In this document: positions 54,350 to 62,452 of the stretch, piece by piece
How positions within the stretch are numbered: position 1 is the first letter of the stretch
Layout: every line of letters starts with the position of its first letter
NCBI RefSeq assembly: GCF_001592935.1
Contig: NZ_LRDB01000012.1
Coordinates: forward strand, 124,001 to 188,000
Reading direction: 5' to 3'
DNA: 64,000 nt
Source of the DNA: Roseivirga echinicomitans
GTDB taxonomy: Bacteria; Bacteroidota; Bacteroidia; Cytophagales; Cyclobacteriaceae
Notes under the pieces: model-generated
The model's input: the letters and a program-made list of their open reading frames with translations, nothing else
What the model was told of the DNA's origin: nothing
Database searches by the model: none
Translations under genes and position numbers: made by a program

Positions 54350-54436
54350 GGAGAGGTGTCCGAGTGGCTGAAGGAGCACGCTTGGAAAGCGTGTATACTC
54401 GAAAGGGTATCGAGGGTTCGAATCCCTCTCTCTCCG
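54350..54436 (+). tRNA. tRNA-Ser (anticodon GGA)
   Basis: Acceptor stem GGAGAGG (54350-54356) pairs with TCTCTCC (54429-54435) with one G-U, then discriminator G. Anticodon stem ACGC/GCGT encloses TTGGAAA with GGA at 54384-54386, reading UCC/UCU. A long variable arm (TACTCGAAAGGGTATCGA) marks a class II tRNA-Ser. The T loop is TTCGAAT. CCA is not encoded. Confidence 0.97.
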
Positions 54437-54529
54437 CATGATCAACTAAAAACTTAAGTATAATTTCTTTTAACAATAATTATTAATAATTTAGAAACCG
54501 TTTTAACCTTTATTAATCAAAACTAGACT

Positions 54530-55324
54530 ATGAAAAAGTTATTCTCACTATTGATGATCTTAGGCGCTCTGTCGATTGGATTCAATGCTTACGCTCAGGA
54601 CGATGCCCAAGATGGTGCAGCAGAGCAAGTAGAAAACACCATTCCAGAATCACCTGACTATTCAGATGAAATGGCAGATATGCCAGAAGAGTCTTTAGAC
54701 CAAATCATCAAACAAAAATTTATTGAAGGAGATCCTAAGTTTATGTCTCCTGTATTAATCTGTTTAATTCTGGGACTTGCTATCTCAATTGAAAGAATTA
54801 TCAGCCTTAATATGGCAACTACCAACACAAACAAACTTTTGAGCAAAGTAGAAGACGCTCTTGAGTCTGGAGGAGTTGAGGCTGCTAAAGAAGTGACTAA
54901 GAACACTAGAGGTCCAGTCGCATCCATCTTTACTCAAGGTCTTATGAGAATGTCAGAAGGAATTGAAATGGTTGAAAAATCAGTGATTGCTTATGGCTCT
55001 GTAGAAATGGGTAGGTTAGAAAGAGGTCTAGTTTGGATTTCATTATTTATCTCATTGGCTCCAATGTTGGGTTTCATGGGTACTGTAATTGGTATGATCG
55101 GTGCCTTCGATGCTATTGAAGCAGCTGGTGATATTTCTCCAGGATTGGTTGCTGGTGGTATTAAAGTGGCCCTTTTAACAACAGTTGGTGGTTTGATCGT
55201 TGCGATTATTCTTCAATTGTTCTACAACTACTGTGTTTCTAAAATTGACTCAATTGTTAACTCAATGGAAGACGCTTCAATCTCTTTGGTTGATTTGTTA
55301 GTAAAACACAATTTGTCTAAGTAA
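54530..55324 (+). CDS. exbB: MotA/TolQ/ExbB proton channel family protein
   Basis: A 264-residue inner-membrane protein. Unlike classic ExbB it begins with a signal-peptide-like segment (MKKLFSLLMILGALSIGFNAYA) followed by an acidic stretch (24-60). Then comes a helix at about 72-90 (SPVLICLILGLAISIERI), a cytoplasmic domain with GSVEMGRLERGL, and two pore helices around VWISLFISLAPMLGFMGTVIGM and KVALLTTVGGLIVAIIL. It channels protons to energise outer-membrane processes. First gene of the exbB-membrane protein-exbD-exbD operon; no tonB is seen here. Confidence 0.92.
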   Translation: MKKLFSLLMILGALSIGFNAYAQDDAQDGAAEQVENTIPESPDYSDEMADMPEESLDQIIKQKFIEGDPKFMSPVLICLILGLAISIERIISLNMATTNTNKLLSKVEDALESGGVEAAKEVTKNTRGPVASIFTQGLMRMSEGIEMVEKSVIAYGSVEMGRLERGLVWISLFISLAPMLGFMGTVIGMIGAFDAIEAAGDISPGLVAGGIKVALLTTVGGLIVAIILQLFYNYCVSKIDSIVNSMEDASISLVDLLVKHNLSK

Positions 55325-55345
55325 TTAACCTGAAAACAAATTATT

Positions 55346-55708
55346 ATGGATCAGGACCAATTAATTGATTTAGGATTATACGCATCTTATATTCTGCTTA
55401 TTGTAGCAACGGTTGCTGCTATTGTAATGAACCTCGTGAACTCTTTTGGTAACCCTAAGAGTTTGGTGAAAAGCGGTATTGGGATAGTCGTATTGGGATT
55501 GATATTCTTTATTGGGTATTCAATGGCGCCTGCCGAGATAGATCTTGTTAGTCAAAAAGCTTTTGAAGCTAACAAAATTGACCCTTCTGCAGCATCTACT
55601 TTAACTACCTATAGATTAATAGGTGGAGCAATGACCACAACTTTGGTACTACTTGTAGTCGCAGTTGTAGGGTTAGTTTATTCGTCAATCGCTAGAGTCG
55701 TTAGATAA
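55346..55708 (+). CDS. Small three-helix membrane protein of ExbB/ExbD operon
   Basis: A 120-residue integral membrane protein with three helices (about 8-30, 42-60 and 91-113). I recognise no family. It lies 21 bases after exbB and 6 bases before the first exbD, so it is certainly co-expressed. A role as an accessory component of the proton-driven complex is inferred from position. The middle loop is short and acidic (APAEIDLVSQKAFEANKID), probably periplasmic. Confidence 0.7.
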   Translation: MDQDQLIDLGLYASYILLIVATVAAIVMNLVNSFGNPKSLVKSGIGIVVLGLIFFIGYSMAPAEIDLVSQKAFEANKIDPSAASTLTTYRLIGGAMTTTLVLLVVAVVGLVYSSIARVVR

Positions 55709-55714
55709 TTTATT

Positions 55715-56383
55715 ATGGCAAGAAGTAAAAACAGAGGAAGTCAGGAAGTGAATGCGGGCTCAATGGCCGATATCGCTTTTCTATTATTGATATTCTTTCT
55801 GGTAACTACTCAAATCGCCACCAACAAAGGTTTGACTTTGTTACTTCCTCCTAAACAAGAGGAAGACATTCCAGACCCAGTAAAACAACAAGAGAGAAAT
55901 ATCTTTAAAATTCAGGTAAACTCTCTGAATAAGTTGATGGTGGAAGGAGAGACACTAGATGACCCATCTTTGATAGGAGATATGGTTTATGACTTTATTT
56001 TGAATTTCGGTAATATTTCTGACGTTGAGAAAGGTCCCACAGGTGCAAAAGTGAGTGATAGACAAACCTATGAGTCTTTGCCTGCAACTATGAAAGCATA
56101 CATTAATAACAGTTTGAGGTCAGACAAATCGTCTGATGGCCCAAATGCTGCTATTGTATCGCTTAAAGCGGATAGAGGAAGTAGTTATGAGATTTTCATT
56201 CAAATTCTAGATCAGCTAAATGCTGCCTATAACCGAGTATACGGTGAAAGGGTAGGCTTAACTGATGAGGAATTTAGAAAATTGAATAGAAACGATCCAA
56301 GAGATTTGGATTTATATGAGAGAGCTCGTTCAGGAATTCCTAAAGCGATCTCAATTGCAGAACCAAGTAAAGTAGGAGGGTAA
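55715..56383 (+). CDS. exbD: ExbD/TolR family protein (long form)
   Basis: A 222-residue single-helix protein. The helix SMADIAFLLLIFFLVTT carries the proton-responsive Asp19. The periplasmic part is longer than in E. coli ExbD (141 residues), with a basic/Asp-rich tail (RKLNRNDPRDLDLYERARSG). It sits 1 base before the second exbD gene. Two different ExbDs after one ExbB suggests a mixed complex. Confidence 0.92.
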   Translation: MARSKNRGSQEVNAGSMADIAFLLLIFFLVTTQIATNKGLTLLLPPKQEEDIPDPVKQQERNIFKIQVNSLNKLMVEGETLDDPSLIGDMVYDFILNFGNISDVEKGPTGAKVSDRQTYESLPATMKAYINNSLRSDKSSDGPNAAIVSLKADRGSSYEIFIQILDQLNAAYNRVYGERVGLTDEEFRKLNRNDPRDLDLYERARSGIPKAISIAEPSKVGG

Positions 56384-56384
56384 T

Positions 56385-56846
56385 ATGTCAAAGTTTAAGA
56401 AAAAAAGTGAATCGACTCAGGAGATTCCAACTGCAGCATTACCTGATATTATCTTTATGCTTTTGTTTTTCTTCATGGTAACTACTGTAATGAGAGAGAC
56501 AGAGGTTTTGGTAAAACAAGAAATTCCAAGAGCGGAACAGTTAGTGAAGCTTGAAAAGAAGAAACTTGTAACTTATCTATATGTAGGAGAGCCTAAAGAG
56601 CCAGAAATTTTCGGTACTGAATCATTGGTGCAAGCCAACGATGCATTTATCGCTATTGATGGTATTGTTCAGTGGGTGAACCAAGAGAAGGATTTACTAA
56701 GTGAGGTTGAACGTGATCAAATCACGATTTCTCTAAAAGTAGATAAGGATACCAAAATGGGGATTATCGTTGATATTCAGACCGAATTGAGAGAAGCAAA
56801 TGCTCGTAAGATCATTTATGCTGCTCCTAAAAAGACAGATAACTAG
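56385..56846 (+). CDS. exbD: ExbD/TolR family protein (short form)
   Basis: A 153-residue protein. The single helix ALPDIIFMLLFFFMVTTVM carries Asp21. The periplasmic segment is short and ends in REANARKIIYAAPKKTDN. It differs from the long ExbD upstream and is the last gene of the operon, ended by the terminator at 56867-56898. Also related to TolR. Confidence 0.92.
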   Translation: MSKFKKKSESTQEIPTAALPDIIFMLLFFFMVTTVMRETEVLVKQEIPRAEQLVKLEKKKLVTYLYVGEPKEPEIFGTESLVQANDAFIAIDGIVQWVNQEKDLLSEVERDQITISLKVDKDTKMGIIVDIQTELREANARKIIYAAPKKTDN

Positions 56847-56866
56847 TTTTGAGAACTAATTTATAT

Positions 56867-56898
56867 AAAAAGGCTACCATTTTGGTGGCCTTTTTTTT
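56867..56898 (+). terminator. Terminator of the exbB-exbD operon
   Basis: AAAAGGCTACCA pairs with TGGTGGCCTTTT (one G-U pair) around a TTT loop, followed by T8. Placed about 20 bases after the last stop. Confidence 0.88.
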
Positions 56899-57030
56899 GC
56901 CTAATCATAAGTGCTATTTATTGTTAATGACTTAACGGTCTATCATTCTAGTATCTCTGGTATGTACGATGTCTAGGTTTACTTATTATTAATTAAATCA
57001 TTTGATATTCTTAGAATAGGTTCGGTCTTA

Positions 57031-57074
57031 AATAACAAAGGGGTTCTCTTACATAAGAGAACCCCTTTGTTATT
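57031..57074. terminator. Long perfect inverted repeat downstream of the amidohydrolase gene
   Basis: Arms at 57031-57050 and 57055-57074 are perfectly complementary over 20 bases with an ACAT loop; the core is GGGGTTCTCTT/AAGAGAACCCC. It ends 18 bases from the amidohydrolase stop (57093). It probably ends that gene's transcript and, from the other side, insulates it from the exbD operon. It is longer than ordinary terminators in this window. Confidence 0.8.
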
Positions 57075-57092
57075 AATAAGGTAGTGCTTTTC

Positions 57093-58727
57093 TTAATACA
57101 CCTTCTGTCCATTCAAATAAGTCGCTGTAACTTTTAAGTTTCTCAATTCTGACTCAGGGGCTTTCATCATGTCCTTTTGGGTGAAGATGAAATCGGCAAA
57201 TTTACCTACTTCAATACTTCCCTTTTCGTTTTCTTCAAAATTGGAATAAGCGACCCAGATGGTCATGCCTCTTAAGGCTTCTTCTCTGCTTAGTTTGTTT
57301 TCAGCTTGCCATCCACCTTCTGGCCAGTTCTCAGCGTCCTGACGGGCAACCGCAGCATGAAATCCGTACATCGGGTTAATGTCTTCTACTGGGAAGTCAC
57401 TACCTAGTGCTATGTAACCGTTTTGGTCAAGTAAGTCCTTATAGGCATAAGCAGTTTTCACTCTGTCCTCTCCTAGTCTTTCAACAGCCCAATACATATC
57501 TGAAGTCGCATGTGTGGGCTGAACTGATGGGATAATATTGTACTTCCCGAACTTAGGAACATCTTCTTTAGAAACGACCTGAGCATGTTCAATCTTCCAT
57601 CTTAAATCGTTGCCTTCAGGAAGGTATTTGCCATAGATATCTAGAATAACACGATCAGTCCTGTCGCCAATACAATGAGTGTTCATCTGAAAGCCCATGT
57701 CATAAATGGTTCTCGCTAACTCATCATAGTTGGCCTCAGTTTCTAAAAGGAAACCTGAATTCCCTGGATCATCTGAGTAGTCGCTTAAAAGGTTTGCGCC
57801 ACGAGAACCTAAAGCACCATCGCCATACACTTTAAAAGAGCGCACATTGAGGTAATCAGTTTTGATCTTGCCTTTCTTTTTAAAGTAGTCTATACTCTGT
57901 TCCGAAGGAGCAACCATGGCATAAAGCCTCATTTTTAATTCACCTGATTTGTTCAGTGAATCGATTAACTCAATTGTGCTTACTTCTAAGCCAGCATCAA
58001 CAACACCCGTCAGTCCAACTGCAAAGCAGTTCTGTTGTGCCATGATAAGTGCTTCTATTTGGTCGGCACGCGTTTGCTCAGGAATGTATTTGCCAATCAG
58101 GTCCATGGCGTTGTCCACCAACAGACCAGTTGGCTTTCCGTCTTTATCGAAATAGATTTTACCTCCGGTCACTTCTTTTGTATTACCGAAAATCTCGCTT
58201 TGGCTCATCGCAGAAGAGTTTGCCAAAGCCGCATGACCGTCAACTCTTGAAATGAATACAGGAACATCAGGAAATAGCTTGTCTAACTTTTCTTTACTAG
58301 GGAATTCTTTGTTCTCCCAGTCATTTTGATCCCAACCACGTCCTACAATCCATTCATCGTCTGGGTATTTTTCGCGGTGTGCCTGAAGGATCTCCAGAAT
58401 TTCATCGAAGGATTTTGTGCCGACCAAATCAGCATTTTTCAAGCCTAAACCATAGCGGTAGAAATGCGCATGTGCATCAATAAGTCCGGGGTAAACAGGA
58501 GCGCCTTCTAGGTTAATGGTTTCGTCAGACTCAAAGTCTTTCAGAATGTCTTCGTCCGATCCAACTCCGATAAACTTTCCATCCTTCACGGCAAAAGCTG
58601 TGGCTACTGTAAATTCATCGTTTACGGTGTAAACAGTTGCATTATGAATGATCAGGTCGGCTTGTTGTTTTCCACCACATGACCACAGTAAAAATGTCAC
58701 TGCGGCAATCGCTAATAATTTCTTCAT
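57093..58727 (-). CDS. YtcJ-like amidohydrolase lipoprotein
   Basis: A 544-residue metal-dependent amidohydrolase with lipobox WSCG (Cys17), so it is anchored to a membrane on the periplasmic side. The metal-binding HxH is in GLIDAHAHFYRYG, with further residues in VSRVDGHAALANSS, MNTHCIGDRT and KIEHAQVVSK, and ALGSDFPVEDI near the C-terminus. The substrate of this subgroup is generally unknown. The ATG overlaps the stop of the AMP nucleosidase gene (TAATG), so the two are coupled. Confidence 0.92.
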   Translation of the reverse strand: MKKLLAIAAVTFLLWSCGGKQQADLIIHNATVYTVNDEFTVATAFAVKDGKFIGVGSDEDILKDFESDETINLEGAPVYPGLIDAHAHFYRYGLGLKNADLVGTKSFDEILEILQAHREKYPDDEWIVGRGWDQNDWENKEFPSKEKLDKLFPDVPVFISRVDGHAALANSSAMSQSEIFGNTKEVTGGKIYFDKDGKPTGLLVDNAMDLIGKYIPEQTRADQIEALIMAQQNCFAVGLTGVVDAGLEVSTIELIDSLNKSGELKMRLYAMVAPSEQSIDYFKKKGKIKTDYLNVRSFKVYGDGALGSRGANLLSDYSDDPGNSGFLLETEANYDELARTIYDMGFQMNTHCIGDRTDRVILDIYGKYLPEGNDLRWKIEHAQVVSKEDVPKFGKYNIIPSVQPTHATSDMYWAVERLGEDRVKTAYAYKDLLDQNGYIALGSDFPVEDINPMYGFHAAVARQDAENWPEGGWQAENKLSREEALRGMTIWVAYSNFEENEKGSIEVGKFADFIFTQKDMMKAPESELRNLKVTATYLNGQKVY

Positions 58728-59500
58728 TATTCGAATCTTAAATGTTTTACAGAATCACCTGAGTCTCTGAGTTCTCGGAGTGAATCAATTCCTATTTCTA
58801 AATGGTCATTCACGAAGTTTGAGGTGACTTTTTTGTCACTTTCTTCCGTTTTAACTCCTTCTGCAATCATTGGATTGTCAGAAACCAAAAGGAGGGCGCC
58901 ATGCGGGATCTGATTTACAAAACCTACTGTAAAAAGTGTAGCGGTTTCCATATCAACGGCCATCGCTCTAATTTTACGGAGGTATTTTTTGAAAGCTCTG
59001 TCGTGCTCCCAAACCCTACGGTTGGTGGTGTAACAAGTGCCTGTCCAGTAATCGCGTTCGTGCTTCTTGATCATTGAAGATACTGCACGCTGTAAACGGA
59101 AAGAAGGCAATGCAGGGATTTCAGGAGGCATATAATCGTCACTAGTACCTTCGCCACGAATGGCTGCAATAGGGAGTATTAAATCGCCAATGGCAGTTTT
59201 CTTTTTTAATCCGCCACATTTACCTAAAAACAGAACAGCTTTAGGGGCTATAGAAGAGAGCAAATCCATCACGGTGGCTGCCATAGCACTTCCCATCCCA
59301 AAGTTGATAATGGTGATGTTTTCTGCCGTTGCAGACTGCATTGGACGACCTACGCCATTGATTTCAACCCCGAACTTATCGGCAAACATTTCTACATAAG
59401 TAATAAAGTTAGTCAGTAGAATGTACTCTCCGAAATCTTCATTGGCAACACCCGTATAGCGGGGGAGCCAGTTTTCAACAATTTCCTGCTTAGTTTTCAT
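58727..59500 (-). CDS. amn: AMP nucleosidase
   Basis: A 257-residue enzyme that cleaves AMP to adenine and ribose 5-phosphate. It has the short single-domain form of Bacteroidota: INFGMGSAMAATVMDLL, FLGKCGGLKKKTAIGD and the catalytic-region AVDMETATLFTVGF with LLLVSDNPM. It ends at the overlapping amidohydrolase start. A nucleotide-salvage link with the downstream amidohydrolase is possible but unproven. 32 bases separate it from the divergent 59533 gene. Confidence 0.93.
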   Translation of the reverse strand: MKTKQEIVENWLPRYTGVANEDFGEYILLTNFITYVEMFADKFGVEINGVGRPMQSATAENITIINFGMGSAMAATVMDLLSSIAPKAVLFLGKCGGLKKKTAIGDLILPIAAIRGEGTSDDYMPPEIPALPSFRLQRAVSSMIKKHERDYWTGTCYTTNRRVWEHDRAFKKYLRKIRAMAVDMETATLFTVGFVNQIPHGALLLVSDNPMIAEGVKTEESDKKVTSNFVNDHLEIGIDSLRELRDSGDSVKHLRFE

Positions 59501-59532
59501 GTATAAGTTTTGGGTTCAGTTACATTTGTTCG

Positions 59533-59994
59533 ATGGATTCACTCAACCTGCCGGCCTATGAATATCGCCTCGATAAACGGGATGGCAAATTAGTTATTTT
59601 TGACCCTATACGGAAGAAGTTTGTTGTACTTACCCCAGAGGAATGGGTACGACAACATTTTATTCATTTCCTCACTGGTAGTTTGGGGTACTCTATGAGC
59701 CGAATGAGTGTAGAGACGGGCAATAAATACAATCAGCTGCAAAAACGTTCTGACATTTTGTTTTATGATGAATTCATGAAACCTCTTGTCATTGTAGAGT
59801 GTAAGGCACCTTCCGTCAAAATCACTCAGAATGCTTTTGATCAAGTGGCGGTGTACAATAAAACGCTCAAAGCTAAATTGTTGATCGTTACCAATGGTAT
59901 GGCACATTACGCTTGTTGGTTTGATGAAGAAAAACAGAAGGTGAGTTTCTTAGAGAAAATACCCAGCCTTCAGGAGTTGAAAGCCATGATTTGA
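59533..59994 (+). CDS. HsdR N-terminal-like (PD-(D/E)XK fold) standalone protein
   Basis: A 153-residue protein matching the type I restriction R-subunit N-terminal domain. The nuclease-like core is KRSDILFYDEFMKPLVIVECKAPSVKI: D...ExK in order, with the later Q (NAFDQVAVY) in the expected place. No helicase, methyltransferase or specificity gene is adjacent, so it is not a restriction system as such. Its family is common as a single gene in Bacteroidota. It is 16 bases upstream of the AlkB-type hydroxylase gene. Function unknown; possibly DNA repair. Confidence 0.82.
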   Translation: MDSLNLPAYEYRLDKRDGKLVIFDPIRKKFVVLTPEEWVRQHFIHFLTGSLGYSMSRMSVETGNKYNQLQKRSDILFYDEFMKPLVIVECKAPSVKITQNAFDQVAVYNKTLKAKLLIVTNGMAHYACWFDEEKQKVSFLEKIPSLQELKAMI

Positions 59995-60010
59995 TTTCGT
60001 ATTTTTCAAT

Positions 60011-61099
60011 ATGAGTTGGATCAAGCGAATCGGTTTTCTTACTGCTTTTATAATTCCTGCGCTTGCCATCCTAGGTTTTTACCTTGGTGGCTGGTGGAAT
60101 TACCTCACCATTTGCTTTGTGTTCGTATTGATTCCTTTGGCTGATTCTCTTATTGGTGAAGATCCCGAAAATATGGAGGATACCGATGCTTTAATCATTT
60201 CTGAACAATTCTATTATCGTTTTATCACTTACATCTGGGCCATTTTTCAATTGGCTTTCTTGGTTTGGGCATCGGCTCAAGTGGCTTCTACTACTATGGA
60301 AGTTCACGAATGGGTTGGTTTTGTGTTGAGCTTCGCTTTAGTAACAGGTGGAATTGGTATTACAGTGGGACACGAGCTAGGGCATAAAAAATCGGCTTTG
60401 GAGCGTTTTTACTCTAAGCTTATTTTAATGACCGTTTGCTATATGCATTTCTATATCGAACATAATCGCGGTCACCATGTGCATGTAGCTACTCCTAAAG
60501 ATCCTGCTACAAGCAGAAAAGGAGAAGGCTTTTATCGTTTCTGGTTTCGCTCGGTTTTAGGGAGTTACCGCAGTGCTTGGAATATTGAAAGGGCAAGCTT
60601 GAAAAGAAAAGGAGAGAAGGTATGGTCACTCAAAAATGAAATGATTTGGTTTACCATACTTCCCGTTTTATTGGCTGTAACTTTAACATTGTCGGCAAGC
60701 CTCTGGCAAGGAAGACTGGTTTGGGAAGTGCCTGTTTTCTTCTTTACCCAAGCCATTTTGGCCTTTAGCCTTTTAGAAATAGTGAATTACATTGAACACT
60801 ACGGCATTGTAAGAAAGGAGATTTCTCCTGGACGTTACGAAAGAGTCAACCCTATGCACTCCTGGAATTCAAACCATCGGTTGAGCAACTTCTTTCTGTT
60901 TCAGTTGCAACGTCATTCCGATCACCATGCGAATGCGATTAAGCGCTATCAGGTATTAAAGCATTATGAAGAATCTCCTCAGCTGCCTTCTGGTTACCCG
61001 GCTATGATCTTAATGGCCGCATTTCCTCCCTTGTGGTTCAAACAAATGAACCCTAAACTGAAAGACTGGGAAGAGAAAGTGTATTTGAAAGAATGTTGA
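60011..61099 (+). CDS. AlkB-type membrane di-iron alkane hydroxylase-like protein
   Basis: A 362-residue membrane oxygenase. All the histidine boxes are present: HELGHK (121-126), EHNRGHH (150-156) and RHSDHHAN near 304; the AlkB signature NYIEHYG is also there. About six membrane helices. Known AlkB enzymes hydroxylate medium alkanes with electrons from rubredoxin; neither rubredoxin nor its reductase is in this window. The physiological substrate may be an alkane or a fatty-acyl chain. It follows the HsdR-N-like gene by 16 bases and is convergent with aroQ. Confidence 0.92.
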   Translation: MSWIKRIGFLTAFIIPALAILGFYLGGWWNYLTICFVFVLIPLADSLIGEDPENMEDTDALIISEQFYYRFITYIWAIFQLAFLVWASAQVASTTMEVHEWVGFVLSFALVTGGIGITVGHELGHKKSALERFYSKLILMTVCYMHFYIEHNRGHHVHVATPKDPATSRKGEGFYRFWFRSVLGSYRSAWNIERASLKRKGEKVWSLKNEMIWFTILPVLLAVTLTLSASLWQGRLVWEVPVFFFTQAILAFSLLEIVNYIEHYGIVRKEISPGRYERVNPMHSWNSNHRLSNFFLFQLQRHSDHHANAIKRYQVLKHYEESPQLPSGYPAMILMAAFPPLWFKQMNPKLKDWEEKVYLKEC

Positions 61100-61522
61100 T
61101 TAAGACTTTGTGCTTAGATAGTAAAGCGCCATATCGTAACCCATCAAACCAAATCCAGTAATCATTCCTGCACACTCTTTAGTGATTAGGCTTAGGTGCC
61201 TGAATTCTTCTCTCGCATGAATATTGGAAATGTGAACTTCGGCTACGGGAGTATTAATAGCGGCTATTGCATCTGAAATAGCCACAGAGGTATGTGTATA
61301 ACCACCACCATTGAAAACAATACCGTCATAAGAGAAGCCTACTTTATGTAGCTTGTTAATCAATTCGCCTTCTACATTGCTTTGGTAGTATTCTAGTTCA
61401 AGGTTGGTGAATTTTCCTTTCAGCTTTTCAAAGTAAGTCTCGAAGCTTTCATTGCCATAAACGGTTTTTTCTCGGATGCCCAGTAAATTTAAATTTGGGC
61501 CATTGATGATGATGATCTTCAT
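61100..61522 (-). CDS. aroQ: 3-dehydroquinate dehydratase, type II
   Basis: A 140-residue dodecamer-forming enzyme of the shikimate pathway. Typical motifs: IIINGPNLNLLGIRE, the catalytic Tyr in that loop's following segment (EKTVYGNES), YQSNVEGELINKLH, FNGGGYTHTSVAISDA and EVHISNIHAREEFR with catalytic His. It abuts the alkB-like gene end to end (adjacent bases, no terminator) and is divergent from xerD. Confidence 0.97.
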   Translation of the reverse strand: MKIIIINGPNLNLLGIREKTVYGNESFETYFEKLKGKFTNLELEYYQSNVEGELINKLHKVGFSYDGIVFNGGGYTHTSVAISDAIAAINTPVAEVHISNIHAREEFRHLSLITKECAGMITGFGLMGYDMALYYLSTKS

Positions 61523-61550
61523 TTTGTCGAGTGGTTACTTATCTTTAGCC

Positions 61551-62450
61551 GTGGCTTGGGAAATATATATTCAGGAATACGAAAACTACTTAAAACTGGA
61601 ACGGTCGCTGTCCGAAAATTCGGTTGAGGCTTACGTTCATGATGTGGTGAAGCTAAAACAGTTTCTGGAAATATCCAATCTAGATATTACGGCACAGCAA
61701 GTTCAAGCTAACCATCTGCAGAATTTTATAGAATACATCAACGAGTTGGGCATGAGTGCGCATTCACAGGCACGTATAATTTCTGGGCTCAAGTCTTTTT
61801 ATAAATTCATGATGTATGAGGGAGAGATAGATGTGGATCCTACTGCTCTATTGGAAGCCCCTAAATTAGGCAGGAAGCTACCCGATACGCTGGATATTCA
61901 TGAAATAGATAAAATTTTGGCGGCTATCGATCATTCCAAGGCAGAAGGAATGCGCAATAGGGCCATGCTCGAAACGTTGTACAGTTCAGGTTTGCGGGTG
62001 ACCGAACTTATTAGTCTCAAGATTTCCAATATTCATTTCGAGATTGGGTTTTTGAGAATTCTAGGAAAAGGAAATAAAGAGCGTTTGGTGCCTATTGGGA
62101 GAGAGGCACTGAAACACATTAACATGTACAGAGAAGAGGTTCGGGTGCATTTAGATGTCAAACCTGGGCACGAATCATTTCTATTCTTGAATCGCAACGG
62201 AAAACAACTTTCCCGCCAAATGGTATTTATTGTAATCAAGGATTTGGTAGCCAAAGTTGGACTTCATAAAACAGTGAGCCCACATACTTTTCGGCATTCT
62301 TTTGCTACCCATTTAATTGAAGGCGGAGCTGACTTAAGAGCCGTTCAGGAAATGCTCGGTCATGAATCGATTACTACGACCGAAATTTATACGCACTTAG
62401 ATCGGGATTACCTGAAGCAGATTATCAAAGATTTTCATCCAAGAAGCTGA
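61551..62450 (+). CDS. xerD: Site-specific tyrosine recombinase XerD
   Basis: A 299-residue recombinase that resolves chromosome dimers at dif with XerC. SAM-like N-terminal domain (about 1-90: NYLKLERSLSENSVEAYVHDV) and catalytic domain with Arg in SGLRVTELISLK, HTFRHSFATHL, LGHESITTTEIYTHLD. The start is GTG 61551 (VAWEIYIQEYENYL), which gives the family length of 298-300 residues; a longer frame from 61476 would run antisense into aroQ. No dif site is seen nearby. Confidence 0.92.
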   Translation: MAWEIYIQEYENYLKLERSLSENSVEAYVHDVVKLKQFLEISNLDITAQQVQANHLQNFIEYINELGMSAHSQARIISGLKSFYKFMMYEGEIDVDPTALLEAPKLGRKLPDTLDIHEIDKILAAIDHSKAEGMRNRAMLETLYSSGLRVTELISLKISNIHFEIGFLRILGKGNKERLVPIGREALKHINMYREEVRVHLDVKPGHESFLFLNRNGKQLSRQMVFIVIKDLVAKVGLHKTVSPHTFRHSFATHLIEGGADLRAVQEMLGHESITTTEIYTHLDRDYLKQIIKDFHPRS

Positions 62451-62452
62451 GA

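Noticed and set aside
54350..54436. tRNA-Ser gene as an integration site for an island
   Set aside because: The tRNA is followed directly by the exbB operon, and no direct repeat of its 3' end or integrase is visible nearby.
54530..56846. Gliding-motility motor (GldL/GldM) operon
   Set aside because: The motifs are ExbB/ExbD with no GldK, GldN or long GldM-like protein; the proteins are too small.
59533..59994. A type I restriction-modification system
   Set aside because: Only the HsdR N-terminal domain is present; there is no helicase, HsdM or HsdS gene anywhere near.
61551..62450. Tyrosine recombinase as the sign of an integrated mobile element
   Set aside because: Length, motifs and surrounding core genes fit housekeeping XerD; no attachment repeats or cargo genes are seen.
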